Of a DNA stretch of 64,000 nucleotides, positions 1 to 8,571 are shown one piece after another. This stretch comes from Calothrix anomala FACHB-343. Its GTDB lineage: Bacteria; Cyanobacteriota; Cyanobacteriia; Cyanobacteriales; Nostocaceae. Every line of letters starts with the position of its first letter. Position 1 is the stretch's first letter. The position numbers were made by a program, and so were the translations under genes. The stretch lies in the NCBI RefSeq assembly GCF_014696435.1, contig NZ_JACJQG010000014.1:1-64000 (forward strand), in the 5' to 3' direction. The notes under the pieces are model-generated. The model had not been told where the DNA came from and did not search any database. It saw only the letters and a list, made by a program, of their open reading frames with translations.

Positions 1-87
1 CTGCCCGGTTGGCAGACCTTATGGCGAGGCTGGTTGCGATTACAGGATATGTGTTGGGCTGCTGATTTGATTACCCAATCACTTTAA
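1..87 (+). CDS. IS4-like transposase, C-terminal tail (partial at window edge)
   Basis: Frame 1 is open from the first base to a TAA at 85-87 and encodes 28 residues containing the string LWRGWLRLQDM. A closing W-R-G-x-x-R-L-x-D-x motif is typical of the C-terminus of IS4-superfamily (Tn5-like) DDE transposases of cyanobacteria. The rest of the transposase lies upstream of the window. About 20 bases after its stop the sequence turns into glgX coding sequence, so this is the right end of an element sitting in glgX. The family call rests on a short peptide and could be wrong in detail. Confidence 0.6.
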   Translation: MPGWQTLWRGWLRLQDMCWAADLITQSL

Positions 88-109
88 AAGATGTTGGTAA
101 TGACAAGAC
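1..109 (+). mobile_element. Right end of an insertion sequence within glgX
   Basis: The 22 bases between the transposase stop (87) and about 109 do not continue the GlgX reading frame: TAA and TGA lie in frame at 98-103. GlgX similarity starts abruptly at LKELGVN (110 on). The terminal inverted repeat and target duplication cannot be verified because the other end is outside the window. Confidence 0.6.
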
Positions 110-1648
110 TTAAAAGAGTTGGGAGTAAACTCCATCGAACTCATGCCTGTATATGAGTTTGATGAGTTTGAAAACTCTCGTCCTAATCCCCAAACAGGCG
201 AATTGTTGGTCAACTACTGGGGATACAGTACTGTGGGTTTCTTTGCACCCAAAGCAGGTTATGCAGCCACAGGTAAATTTGGGATGCAGGTTGATGAGTT
301 GAAGACACTGGTGAAAGAACTTCATGCTAACGGCATTGAGGTAATTTTAGATGTAGTCTTTAACCATACCGCCGAAGGTAATGAGAACGGCCCTGTGATT
401 TCCTTCCGGGGTATTGACAATAAGACGTATTATATGCTTACCCCAGAGGGTTACTATTACAACTTTAGTGGTTGCGGTAACACCCTCAATTGTAATAACC
501 CGATTGTGCGCAACATTGTGCTTGATTGTTTGCGTTATTGGGCATCGGAGTATCACATTGATGGCTTCCGGTTTGATTTGGCATCAATTCTCGGACGCGA
601 TCCTTGGGGCGCACCTCTAGCGAATCCGCCGTTGTTGGAGACATTAGCCTTTGACCCAATTTTGGCAAGATGTAAATTGATTGCTGAAGCCTGGGATGCG
701 GGCGGTTTATATCAAGTCGGTTCTTTCCCGGCTTTCGGTCGCTGGGCAGAGTGGAATGGTAAATACCGCGATGGTATTCGCAAGTTCCTCAAAGGCGAAC
801 CAGGAAGAGTTGGCGATATGGCGCAACGGTTGCAAGGTTCACCAGATTTGTATGCTTGGGCAGGACGCGCACCTGCAACTTCAATTAATTTCATCACAGC
901 CCACGATGGTTTTACCTTAGCTGACTTAGTTTCCTATAACGGTAAGCATAACGAAGCCAACGGCGAAAACAACAACGACGGCACCAACGATAACGATAGT
1001 TGGAACTGTGGCGCAGAAGGCTGGACAGACGATCCAGGAATCAATGCTTTGCGTCAACGGCAGATGAAAAATGCGATCGCTCTGTTGTTAGTTAGCCAAG
1101 GCGTACCCATGATCCTCATGGGCGATGAAGTCGGACGCAGTCAAAACGGTAACAACAATACCTACTGCCATGATAACGAGCTGAACTGGTTGAATTGGGA
1201 TCTGTTAAAGTCTAACGCCGACCTCTTCAACTTTGCCAAACATTGTATCGCTTTTCGTAAAGCCCACCCCGTACTGAGAAATCACTGGCACTTCCAAAAT
1301 CGCGACTATGTTGGTAGCGGCTACGCTGATATTTCCTGGCATGGGACTCAAGCTTGGAATGCAGACTGGTCAGATTCTAGTCGTACCCTAGCTTTTATGC
1401 TGTGTGGTAAACATGCTAAAGGTGGCACAGTTAACGATAACTATATTTACGTTGCCATGAATATGCACTGGGAAGCTCACTGGTTTGAAATTCCCCAACC
1501 ACCAGCAGGTATGAAGTGGCATGTATTTGCTAATACTGGTGCGCCTCCAGCCGAAGCTAGCTGGGAACCTGGTACAGAACCAGAATTAGGAAATCAGCAG
1601 GGAATTTTACTAGGCGATCGCTCAGTAGTAATTCTCGTAGGCAAATAA
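110..1648 (+). pseudogene. glgX: Glycogen debranching enzyme GlgX, 5' part separated by IS insertion
   Basis: GlgX is a GH13 isoamylase-type enzyme that hydrolyses alpha-1,6 branches of phosphorylase-limited glycogen in the cytoplasm. Counting from the TTG at 119, the four GH13 regions are all visible: DVVFNH (residues 78-83), GFRFD with nucleophile D153, IAEAWD with acid/base E190, and AHD (262-263). The C-terminal beta domain runs to the end. Family members are about 700 residues; here only about 510 remain. The N-terminal CBM48-like domain and first part of the barrel are missing because an IS end lies immediately upstream, with stops in frame at 98-103. Translation from the internal TTG would give a protein without the N-terminal domain, so the gene is probably inactive unless the element excises. 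Confidence 0.85.
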
Positions 1649-1725
1649 ATCTTCGGGTTTCGTCAGTGACAAATGGCGAAAGACCAATCAAAAACTAAAA
1701 CCTCAGCAAAATGGAGAATAAATAA

Positions 1726-2067
1726 ATGGATGTGAATAAGACTGATGCTAAAAAGGAGTTTAGCGCAACTCTCAAAACTGTGGCGACAATTACCTTAAGT
1801 GGCGAACTCACTGCCGCTTCTGCACCAATTTTCAAAGCAGAGGTGGAAAAAGCCCTCCAACAAGGAGTTAATGGGCTAGTATTGTTCATCCAAGAGCTAG
1901 ATTATATTGCCAGTGCAGGATTACGTGTCTTGATTTTCGCTAAACAGAAGATGGATGCTAAAGCTGATATTTATGTGGTCGGTGGACAGGAACAGGTTCT
2001 AGATACCTTGGAAAAAACTGGTTTTGACCAAGGCGTGATTTTACAGGATACCTACAAACCACTATAA
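1726..2067 (+). CDS. STAS-domain anti-sigma factor antagonist (SpoIIAA/RsbV-like)
   Basis: A 113-residue single STAS domain. Proteins of this family bind an anti-sigma kinase when unphosphorylated and release its target. The phosphorylatable serine is in the motif YIASAGLRVL (consensus D-S-S-G-L-x-x-L), near residue 63. It begins at ATG 1726 with GGAG about 10 bases upstream. It is followed, on the same strand, by a PP2C phosphatase (2258) and an RsbW-like kinase (3809), which together make a complete partner-switching set. The target, a sigma factor or another output protein, is not in the window. Confidence 0.85.
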   Translation: MDVNKTDAKKEFSATLKTVATITLSGELTAASAPIFKAEVEKALQQGVNGLVLFIQELDYIASAGLRVLIFAKQKMDAKADIYVVGGQEQVLDTLEKTGFDQGVILQDTYKPL

Positions 2068-2091
2068 AAGTAGGAATAAGTTTAAAGTATG

Positions 2092-2112
2092 AAGGCTAAA
2101 AACTTTTAGCCT
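2092..2112 (+). terminator. Hairpin after STAS gene
   Basis: An 8-bp inverted repeat (AGGCTAAA / TTTAGCCT) lies 25 bases after the STAS stop codon. It has no strong T-tract, so it may be only a weak terminator or an mRNA-stabilising hairpin. Confidence 0.3.
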
Positions 2113-2257
2113 TTAGCTTGTTCTATATGGCGATGAAAATTTTCAAGTATAATGAAAAACATCTTTATTATTAGGTAAAAAATATCACTGCCAATTTGTG
2201 GGTTCGATTAAACAGCAGTGCAAAACGGCTCCGATTATCTACTGCCACATAAAATTT

Positions 2258-3757
2258 ATGGATACTCATAAACCTTTAAGAGAAGACCAATATTACGAAG
2301 AATTGGAGTCTTTGCGCCAAGAAGTAAGCACACTGAGATCTGCACAAGCTGCTTTTGAGGCGCAAAGAGAACTGCTGGCAAAAGTAGTAGCAATGGCACG
2401 TTCTCCTGAACAGGAGGAAATGCTCAAAATCACCTTAGAAGAAGCATTACAGGTTTGTTGTAAACTCACAGGAGCAGAAACAGGCAGTTTATTTTTACTA
2501 GATAGTCAGGGAGTAGTTACTGATAGTATTCTCACCCAAAAGACTACAGCAAAAGATACTCGCTCCAAGTTAATTGGTAGCGTTTTAGACAAAGGCTTGG
2601 CAGGTTGGGTGAACCGTCATCGCCAAATAGGCTTGATTACCGACACCATAGAAGATGAACGCTGGTTACAGCTGCCAAATCAGCCATATACTGTGCGTTC
2701 AGCATTAGCTGTCCCTATTCTTAAAGAAGAGGTTTTGTTAGGTATCTTAACATTGCTACATTGCGAACCTCATCGCTTTAGTTGGGAAATAGCCAATTTA
2801 ATGCAAAAAACTGCGAATGAAATCGCTCTAGTCTTAGAAAATGCTGAATTATACGCCAAATTAGAAGAATCATATAATTTTCTGGATCAAGCCAAACAAG
2901 AGATAGAAGCATATTCTAAGGCTCTGGACTATGAATTAGAAAAAGGTAGGCAAATTCAGCGAGATTTTCTACCAGAGGATCTACCAAAACTTACTGATTG
3001 GGAAATTGCAGCTTGCTTTTATCCCGCAAGACAAGTTGCAGGTGATTTCTACGACTCTTTCATGCTTCCTGGTGGGTATGTGGGGTTAGTGATTGCAGAT
3101 GTGTGTGATAAGGGTGTGGGCGCAGCCTTATTTATGGCTTTGTTCCGCAGTCTGATTCGCATTTTCTCAGGACAGACTAATTTGTGTAATGTCACGATTC
3201 TTGGTGATGAGGAGGTATTAAAGGCTGTCACAGATACGCAAATAAGCAGTAACCTAGAACAAGCTGAAGCCTTGAAAGCTGTAGGACTGATCAATAACTA
3301 TATTGCTCAACAGCACGCCCAGATGAGCATGTTTGCTACGCTGTTCTTTGGCGTTTTAGATCCAAAAACAGGTATAGTCTATTACGTTAATGGTGGACAT
3401 GAGCCACTATTTGTGATTGATTCCCAAGGCGTGAAAGCCACTCTCAAGCCGACAGGCCCGGCTGTGGGAATGATGCCCCATATGAAGTTTAAAGTACAGC
3501 AGATTCAACTAGCTCCGGGCGACATCTTAATTGGTTATACAGATGGTGTCACAGAAGCCCGTGCCCCTGATAGCAAGTTGTTCACTAGTCAAAGACTGCT
3601 GTCTTTGTTTCAACCACCCCCAGCTTCAGCAAGTCAACTTTTAGAGTGGATAAAAACCAACTTATTTGCCTACATGGATAATGCTCCGCAGTTTGATGAT
3701 ATTACCATGCTGGCTGTGCAGCGATTAGAAAATAACAATGAAGGAGAAATTAAGTAA
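2258..3757 (+). CDS. GAF-domain PP2C-type phosphatase (RsbU/SpoIIE-like)
   Basis: About 499 residues from ATG 2258; an in-frame GTG at 2198 would add 20 residues, but MDTHKPLREDQYYEEL looks like the natural N-terminus. Domain order is an N-terminal coiled coil, a GAF sensor domain (roughly 55-195, with VPI and GILTL strands), a linker coiled coil, then a SpoIIE/PP2C phosphatase domain (roughly 240-490). Metal-binding Asp motifs are seen in AGDFYDSF, VIADVCDKG, and GYTDGVTEA plus QFDDITML. The family dephosphorylates the STAS antagonist, freeing it to capture the anti-sigma kinase; the GAF domain would supply the signal. It lies between the STAS and kinase genes, consistent with one module. 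Confidence 0.88.
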   Translation: MDTHKPLREDQYYEELESLRQEVSTLRSAQAAFEAQRELLAKVVAMARSPEQEEMLKITLEEALQVCCKLTGAETGSLFLLDSQGVVTDSILTQKTTAKDTRSKLIGSVLDKGLAGWVNRHRQIGLITDTIEDERWLQLPNQPYTVRSALAVPILKEEVLLGILTLLHCEPHRFSWEIANLMQKTANEIALVLENAELYAKLEESYNFLDQAKQEIEAYSKALDYELEKGRQIQRDFLPEDLPKLTDWEIAACFYPARQVAGDFYDSFMLPGGYVGLVIADVCDKGVGAALFMALFRSLIRIFSGQTNLCNVTILGDEEVLKAVTDTQISSNLEQAEALKAVGLINNYIAQQHAQMSMFATLFFGVLDPKTGIVYYVNGGHEPLFVIDSQGVKATLKPTGPAVGMMPHMKFKVQQIQLAPGDILIGYTDGVTEARAPDSKLFTSQRLLSLFQPPPASASQLLEWIKTNLFAYMDNAPQFDDITMLAVQRLENNNEGEIK

Positions 3758-3808
3758 TTTCTCTAGGCTATTTAGTAAAAAAATTACTGGCAATCAATGA
3801 GATAATTT

Positions 3809-4264
3809 ATGGAACCTTTAACGGTTGAAGGAACGCTTGACTCTTTGAGCGATATTGCAAAATATGTCTTAGCCGCCGCAGCTAGTGCAAACTTAGATAA
3901 AAAGACTTCTTATAGACTCCGACTGGCAGTAGACGAAATAGCAACCAACATCATTGTACATGGTTATGAAGAAGCAGGCCGCGAGGGCAACGTAGTTTGC
4001 CAAGCGATACTGACAGATGATTGTTTAACCATTACTTTGGAGGACACAGGCGAATTTTACGATCCTACTAAGCAGGCTCTTCCAGAGGATATGGATTTAC
4101 CTATAGAGCAACGCAAAATTGGGGGATTGGGAGTTTACCTGACTATTCAAGGTGTAGACAGGTTTACTTATGAAAGAGTAGGCAAAAAGAATCGCAATAT
4201 ATTTGTTGTAAATCGAATTTCTGCTACAACTACGGAAACAGTACCTAGTTCTAGTTCTAAATAA
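3809..4264 (+). CDS. Anti-sigma factor serine kinase (RsbW/SpoIIAB-like)
   Basis: A 151-residue HATPase_c domain protein. The N box (AVDEIATNIIVHGY), the G1 box (LEDTGEFYDP) and the G2 region (GGLGVYL) of GHKL kinases are all present. The family phosphorylates the STAS antagonist and sequesters a sigma factor or other partner. It starts at ATG 3809, 51 bases after the phosphatase stop, and is the third gene of the partner-switching set. The last 15 residues are a Ser/Thr-rich tail of unknown importance. Confidence 0.87.
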   Translation: MEPLTVEGTLDSLSDIAKYVLAAAASANLDKKTSYRLRLAVDEIATNIIVHGYEEAGREGNVVCQAILTDDCLTITLEDTGEFYDPTKQALPEDMDLPIEQRKIGGLGVYLTIQGVDRFTYERVGKKNRNIFVVNRISATTTETVPSSSSK

Positions 4265-4319
4265 CGATCGCGAAAACAATTAACTTCTATCTTTGACAGC
4301 GATCGCTTATCAACAAATT

Positions 4320-4712
4320 TTATCCGGCTAAACTTGCGTAAAGCATTGCCATACCTTGCGGTTCGTGGCTATATTTTCCACTGTGCAATGGGTGATAAGT
4401 CTCATTGTACAAACACAGGCTACGGGGATTTTTCATGACAAACTGCATCATCTGGCGATGTGCTTCACCTCGAAAGAACTGTTTGAGGTCTAGTTCCGAA
4501 CGCCAATAACTTACCATAATTACCTCATTGGGTGCGCAAATACCAGCTTTGACTTGCACGCAACCGTGAGCCTGAATAGTTGCATTCTTAATCCATAGGA
4601 GGTTTTTCCACATCCAGAAAAATCCCGCGCGATCGCGTGCTAAAAAACCGTTAACAAAAACTACTGCTTCTGGATGTTCAGGTAAATCGATTTGGTAAAG
4701 GGAATATATCAT
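4320..4712 (-). CDS. DUF4188-like, putative small monooxygenase-fold protein
   Basis: About 130 residues from an ATG at 4712, chosen because AGAGGACAGG lies just upstream; an in-frame TTG at 4751 would add 13 residues. It carries VMVSYWRSELDL and NETYHP motifs resembling DUF4188, a dimeric alpha/beta-barrel relative of heme-degrading and Abm monooxygenases. It is divergent from a PadR regulator (4824) and shares with it a 50-bp region containing a perfect inverted repeat, so it is the likely regulated gene. DUF4188 genes commonly neighbour PadR genes. The substrate is unknown; it may act in detoxification. Confidence 0.6.
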   Translation of the reverse strand: MIYSLYQIDLPEHPEAVVFVNGFLARDRAGFFWMWKNLLWIKNATIQAHGCVQVKAGICAPNEVIMVSYWRSELDLKQFFRGEAHRQMMQFVMKNPRSLCLYNETYHPLHSGKYSHEPQGMAMLYASLAG

Positions 4713-4757
4713 TGCACCTGTCCTCTTGAGTGAAAGCCACATATTCAACAATATTAG

Positions 4758-4807
4758 TATTCACTTAATTGAATATAATTTTTAGTGTATATTCAATTAA
4801 GTGAATA
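4758..4807. promoter_or_regulatory. Perfect 20-bp inverted repeat, likely PadR operator
   Basis: The arms at 4758-4777 and 4788-4807 are exact reverse complements, separated by 10 bases. Each arm is itself nearly palindromic (ATTCA-N6-TGAAT), so there are two copies of a dyad site about three helical turns apart. It lies between the divergent PadR and DUF4188-like genes and is 17 bases from the PadR start, fitting autoregulation plus control of the neighbour. Confidence 0.75.
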
Positions 4808-4823
4808 TGTCAACTCATCGTCT

Positions 4824-5378
4824 ATGTCTCTTACCTATGCCATTCTGTCAGCCTTAGTCAGCGCCCCCAGTAGCGGTTACGATCTAGCCAAGCGCTTCAA
4901 GCCTTGTGTAGAAGGTTCGGTTGGTTTTTTCTGGAGTGCGAGTTTCCAACAGATTTATCGAGAACTAAACCGCTTAGAAGAAAAGCAATGGCTGCAAGCC
5001 GAATCTGTACAACAAGAAAATCGACCTGACAAAAAAATTTATGCTGTGACAGCATTAGGTAAACAGCAGTTGTGTCAATGGATTGCTGAACCTGAGGAAA
5101 TGGTAGCCATCAAAGATGATTTAGTCGTGAAACTTTATGCAGGACATTTAGTATCAGGCGAGATAGTGATAGCAAAACTAGCAACCCACCGCCAACAACA
5201 TCAGCAGCGACTAGCGATTTATCAACAAATTCAGAGTCAGTACTTCCAAAATCCCCAAAGTTTATCAGAAAGCTTAAAATTTCAATACATGACCTTATTG
5301 CGGGGAATCTACTATGAAACAAGCTGGTTAGCTTGGTGTGATGAAATCATGCCCTTGATGAATGGAAAAGGGGGATAA
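4824..5378 (+). CDS. PadR-family transcriptional regulator
   Basis: About 184 residues from ATG 4824 (MSLTYAILSAL is the usual PadR start); a GTG at 4785 is in frame but lies inside the operator. The N-terminal winged helix includes SGYDLAKRF, the recognition region QQIYRELNRLEEKQWL, and the wing DKKIYAVTALGKQQL. A C-terminal helical dimerisation domain of Vir_act_alpha_C type follows. Members typically repress a divergent detoxification or efflux gene and are released by small aromatic or amphipathic ligands. The perfect inverted repeat at 4758-4807 is the likely binding site. The ligand cannot be read from sequence. Confidence 0.88.
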   Translation: MSLTYAILSALVSAPSSGYDLAKRFKPCVEGSVGFFWSASFQQIYRELNRLEEKQWLQAESVQQENRPDKKIYAVTALGKQQLCQWIAEPEEMVAIKDDLVVKLYAGHLVSGEIVIAKLATHRQQHQQRLAIYQQIQSQYFQNPQSLSESLKFQYMTLLRGIYYETSWLAWCDEIMPLMNGKGG

Positions 5379-5455
5379 GGCAGGGAGCAGGGGGGACAAG
5401 GAGGACAAGGGGACAAGGAAGAAAAGAACCCAATGCCCAATGCCCAATGCCCAGC
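5379..5455. repeat. Short tandem repeats (GGACAAG and AATGCCC types)
   Basis: Degenerate GGACAAG units are followed by three direct copies of the heptamer CAATGCC. This is the short tandemly repeated repetitive sequence typical of heterocystous cyanobacteria. The same two families recur at 29160-29375, 60660-60770 and 62000-62040. Confidence 0.8.
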
Positions 5456-5511
5456 TTCATAGATTATAGATATGATGGAAAAGTAGACAAAACTTAAAAA
5501 ATATTCATCAA

Positions 5512-6909
5512 ATGCTGATTCAATCCTCTGGCTTGTCCAAGGTCAAAGACTCAGTAAGGGCAAAAATTTTCTTCGGTCATGAACCAAGTGCCGAGTTAAT
5601 GGCCATTCTTACTGTTTACTTTGTCCAAGGTATCTTAGGGTTGGCACGTTTAGCTGTCAGCTTTTTCCTCAAAGATGAACTGCTACTGAGTCCGACACAA
5701 GTATCAGCGCTATTAGGTATAGTCGCCTTACCTTGGATTGTCAAGCCGCTATTTGGCTTTATCTCCGACGGGTTGCCCATATTTGGCTATCGTAGACGAC
5801 CATATTTAATTTTATCGGGAATTTTGGGAACAGTTTCCTGGGTGAGTTTAGCAACAATAGTTCATACTACCTGGGCTGCTACCTTAGCGATCGCTTTAGG
5901 CTCGCTTTCCGTTGCAGTTAGTGATGTGATCGTTGACTCATTGGTAGTTGAACGTGCCAGAGGAGAATCCCAAGCCGATGCTGGTTCATTACAATCTATT
6001 TGCTGGGGTGCTTCCTCAGTTGGTGGTTTACTCACAGCTTATTTAAGCGGTTGGCTCCTAGAACATTTCTCTACACATACTGTATTTGGGATTACTGCCA
6101 TCTTTCCGCTATTAGTTTCAGCTGTAGCTTGGTTAATTGCTGAATCTCCTGTTAACAAAGATCCGGAAAATTCCGAGCAAATTAACTTTGTCAGCGTCAA
6201 GCATCAACTTATACAACTGCGCCAAGCCGTTACCCAAAAAGCCATCTGGCTACCCACGGCTTTTGTATTCCTTTGGCAAGCTACCCCTACTGCTGATGCA
6301 GCTTTCTTCTTTTTCACCACCAATGAATTGCACTTTGCACCAGAATTTTTAGGACGGGTACGCTTAGTCACAAATATTGCATCTTTATTAGGTATTTGGG
6401 TTTTTCAACGTTTTCTAAAAACCTTACCTTTTCGCGTCATTTTTGGTTGGAGTACAGTACTTTCCTCCGCTTTAGGAATGACGATGCTGCTATTAGTAAC
6501 TCACGCTAACCGGGCTTTAGGTATAGATGACCACTGGTTTAGTTTAGGTGATAGCTTAATTCTTACTGTCATGGGGCAAATTGCCTATATGCCAGTGTTG
6601 GTATTAGCAGCGAGAATCTGTCCTCCGGGAGTAGAAGCCACACTATTTGCTTTGTTAATGTCAGTATCTAACCTTGCCGGAATGGTGTCCTATGAATTTG
6701 GGGCGATCGTTATGCATTGGTTAGGAATTACTGAAACTAACTTTGAATTGCTATGGCTGCTAGTAGTAATTACTAACCTCAGCACACTTTTACCTTTGCC
6801 ATTTCTTAGCTGGCTACCAGCCGCACAAGAGCAGACTCAGATTTCCTCATTGCAACCAACCTCTGCAAATGAGACCAATATAGTTGCAATTAATCCAGGC
6901 TCAGAATAA
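5512..6909 (+). CDS. Folate/biopterin transporter (FBT/BT1 family MFS)
   Basis: A 465-residue polytopic membrane protein with about 12 hydrophobic segments. Diagnostic features are the N-terminal block YFVQGILGLARLAVSFFLKD, GFISDGLPIFGYRRRPYL after TM2 (the MFS A-motif equivalent), and SDVIVDSLVVERAR in TM4-5. These match the BT1 family, whose cyanobacterial and plastid members carry folates; slr0642 of Synechocystis is the characterised relative. It would sit in the cytoplasmic membrane. The gene stands alone, downstream of a short tandem repeat. The C-terminal 30 residues are hydrophilic and poorly conserved. Confidence 0.88.
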   Translation: MLIQSSGLSKVKDSVRAKIFFGHEPSAELMAILTVYFVQGILGLARLAVSFFLKDELLLSPTQVSALLGIVALPWIVKPLFGFISDGLPIFGYRRRPYLILSGILGTVSWVSLATIVHTTWAATLAIALGSLSVAVSDVIVDSLVVERARGESQADAGSLQSICWGASSVGGLLTAYLSGWLLEHFSTHTVFGITAIFPLLVSAVAWLIAESPVNKDPENSEQINFVSVKHQLIQLRQAVTQKAIWLPTAFVFLWQATPTADAAFFFFTTNELHFAPEFLGRVRLVTNIASLLGIWVFQRFLKTLPFRVIFGWSTVLSSALGMTMLLLVTHANRALGIDDHWFSLGDSLILTVMGQIAYMPVLVLAARICPPGVEATLFALLMSVSNLAGMVSYEFGAIVMHWLGITETNFELLWLLVVITNLSTLLPLPFLSWLPAAQEQTQISSLQPTSANETNIVAINPGSE

Positions 6910-7044
6910 TCCTTCCTGATTTTTGGTTAGAGGGTTTCTTATTGCTAGTTTCTACACGTAAGTAGAAAAGATTGATATCAAGAGAAACAGGGGGATAAAT
7001 CCCCTTGAGCCACGTTTCATCCCTTATCTAAAAACTAGCGGTTC

Positions 7045-7866
7045 TCACGCTCCCACTACGATTTGATCAATAGGTTTGATACCGCTAGTTAGCTGATGTA
7101 TGAACCATATATCTTCTGTGTGAACATCTGTAAACCCAGCTTTACCCATCCACGCATCTATGCTACCAGCAGCATAATCACGAATATAAGGTTCTTCAAA
7201 TATATTATTTAGCCAGTCTAAATTTCGTAAGCTTTTCTGACTGCCATCAAGAATTAAGACTTGCCCACCAGCTACCAACAACCGGAAGCACTCTTGTAAA
7301 ATCATCTGGGAAACTGGAACTGGTGTTTCATGGAATAACAAAGTAGCCGTCACTAAGTCAAAAGAAGCATCAGGAAAACTGGTTTTCTCGGCGTTACCAT
7401 GTTGCCAGCTAATATCTAAACCTACAGTTGTGGCTTTATCCTCTGCTCTTACTAGCATATAGGGTGATAAGTCTAAACCAATGACCTCAGCTTCAGGAAA
7501 AGCCTGCTTTAACATCAAAGTAGTGGAACCCGTACCACAGCCTAAGTCAAGTATGCGTTTTGGTTGGACTTTTACTTGATCGATCAAAGCTTGACGCACC
7601 CAAGTTTCATTCGGTTGTAGTACGTATTCCGTAATGGGGTCGTAGCTCACAGCTGCATCAGAATTGAGATATCCGCCGTTGATGCCGTGAAAGTTTTGGC
7701 TACTGTAGTAATTGGGAATCAGGACATCATTTTGTCGTAGCCTATCGCTTTGTTTTTCCCAGTCGATACTTTGAGCGTAACGCCGCCACTTGTCCTCATC
7801 AATCAACAATCGGACTACTGGTGATAAAAACCTTTCCCAGATGGTATTATTTTGAGTTGTTGTCAT
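7045..7866 (-). CDS. Class I SAM-dependent methyltransferase
   Basis: 273 residues. The SAM-binding motif I is ILDLGCGTGSTTLML (about residues 105-119), motif II/acidic loop EVIGLDLSPYML, and later FDLVTATLLFHE and LVAGGQVLILDGSQ complete a Methyltransf_11/25-type Rossmann fold. An N-terminal extension of about 95 residues precedes it. The substrate is unknown. Its start codon is only about 14 bases from the right end of the hairpin element at 7881-8153, so the native promoter may have been replaced or displaced. Confidence 0.83.
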   Translation of the reverse strand: MTTTQNNTIWERFLSPVVRLLIDEDKWRRYAQSIDWEKQSDRLRQNDVLIPNYYSSQNFHGINGGYLNSDAAVSYDPITEYVLQPNETWVRQALIDQVKVQPKRILDLGCGTGSTTLMLKQAFPEAEVIGLDLSPYMLVRAEDKATTVGLDISWQHGNAEKTSFPDASFDLVTATLLFHETPVPVSQMILQECFRLLVAGGQVLILDGSQKSLRNLDWLNNIFEEPYIRDYAAGSIDAWMGKAGFTDVHTEDIWFIHQLTSGIKPIDQIVVGA

Positions 7867-7880
7867 CAGAAAAATGGGTA

Positions 7881-8153
7881 GAAACCCCGTCCTATAAGGA
7901 CGGCTTTACAAGCCCCTTACGGGGACTGGTTTTTAAATGGCGTTGAGCAACAGGAAACCAGCAAAACCCGTTTAAGTCCCTTCCCGCAACACAGATAAGA
8001 TGTCCTGTCTAACAGCACCTAACCAATTAGGCTTGCAGATAGTCCAGACTAGGGAAGTATCTGGAAGTGCGTACCAACCTGTGTCTCCATGCGGTATTCA
8101 CCTCTTGCGTTGCCTAAATTGGTTTAGACAATCCTCACCCTTGAAGGGTGAGG
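7881..8153 (-). mobile_element. ORF-less IS200/IS605-like element, possible guide-RNA-type end
   Basis: On the minus strand this 270-bp block opens with a 9-bp stem, 3-nt loop hairpin (8133-8153). It continues through about 200 bases rich in short complementary tracts and ends with two adjacent hairpins (7912-7924 and 7887-7903). Subterminal hairpins without inverted repeats, plus no coding capacity, are the layout of non-autonomous IS200/IS605 derivatives in cyanobacteria. The long internal structured segment resembles the omega-RNA/HEARO-type RNA of TnpB/IscB elements, but no family match could be computed. It lies directly upstream of the methyltransferase start. Confidence 0.5.
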
Positions 8154-8571
8154 TTGGTGAAAGATTTTGACTTGAGGCTTAATCATTTCCTTTACATATT
8201 TTAACAAAATTTGCGTAATTCCCCGTCCCTATAGGGATACATCTAGTGAATTGGGGGTATCACCCATCACTGACACGATTTTATAGGGTTAACGACGCAA
8301 TCTAAATAATGCGATCGCACCCGGAAAACCTTATAGTTTCCTTTAAGTGAGAAGTCTGACCCTCTATTCGCCAGCAGCGTCCTATGGGGTTTTCTCCTCT
8401 GTCTATAAGGAAATGGTTGGGAATCTGAGGACATGACCCTCTTTAATGCATAAAGCTTGAATAAAATTGTAACAAAAACTACAAAAAGGCTAATTTTCTT
8501 TAAAAGAAAGGATAAGCTGGGCATATATATATTTCTGGTTCGCAAAGATACCGCGATTAGGAGAAAATTTT
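8154..8571 (+). other. Leader and intergenic region upstream of gdhA
   Basis: About 420 bases with one HIP1 site and several short complementary tracts (for example GGAAAACCTTATAGTTTCC at 8323-8341). No recognised riboswitch or gene was found. AGGAG lies about 8 bases before the gdhA start and serves as its ribosome-binding site. Confidence 0.4.
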
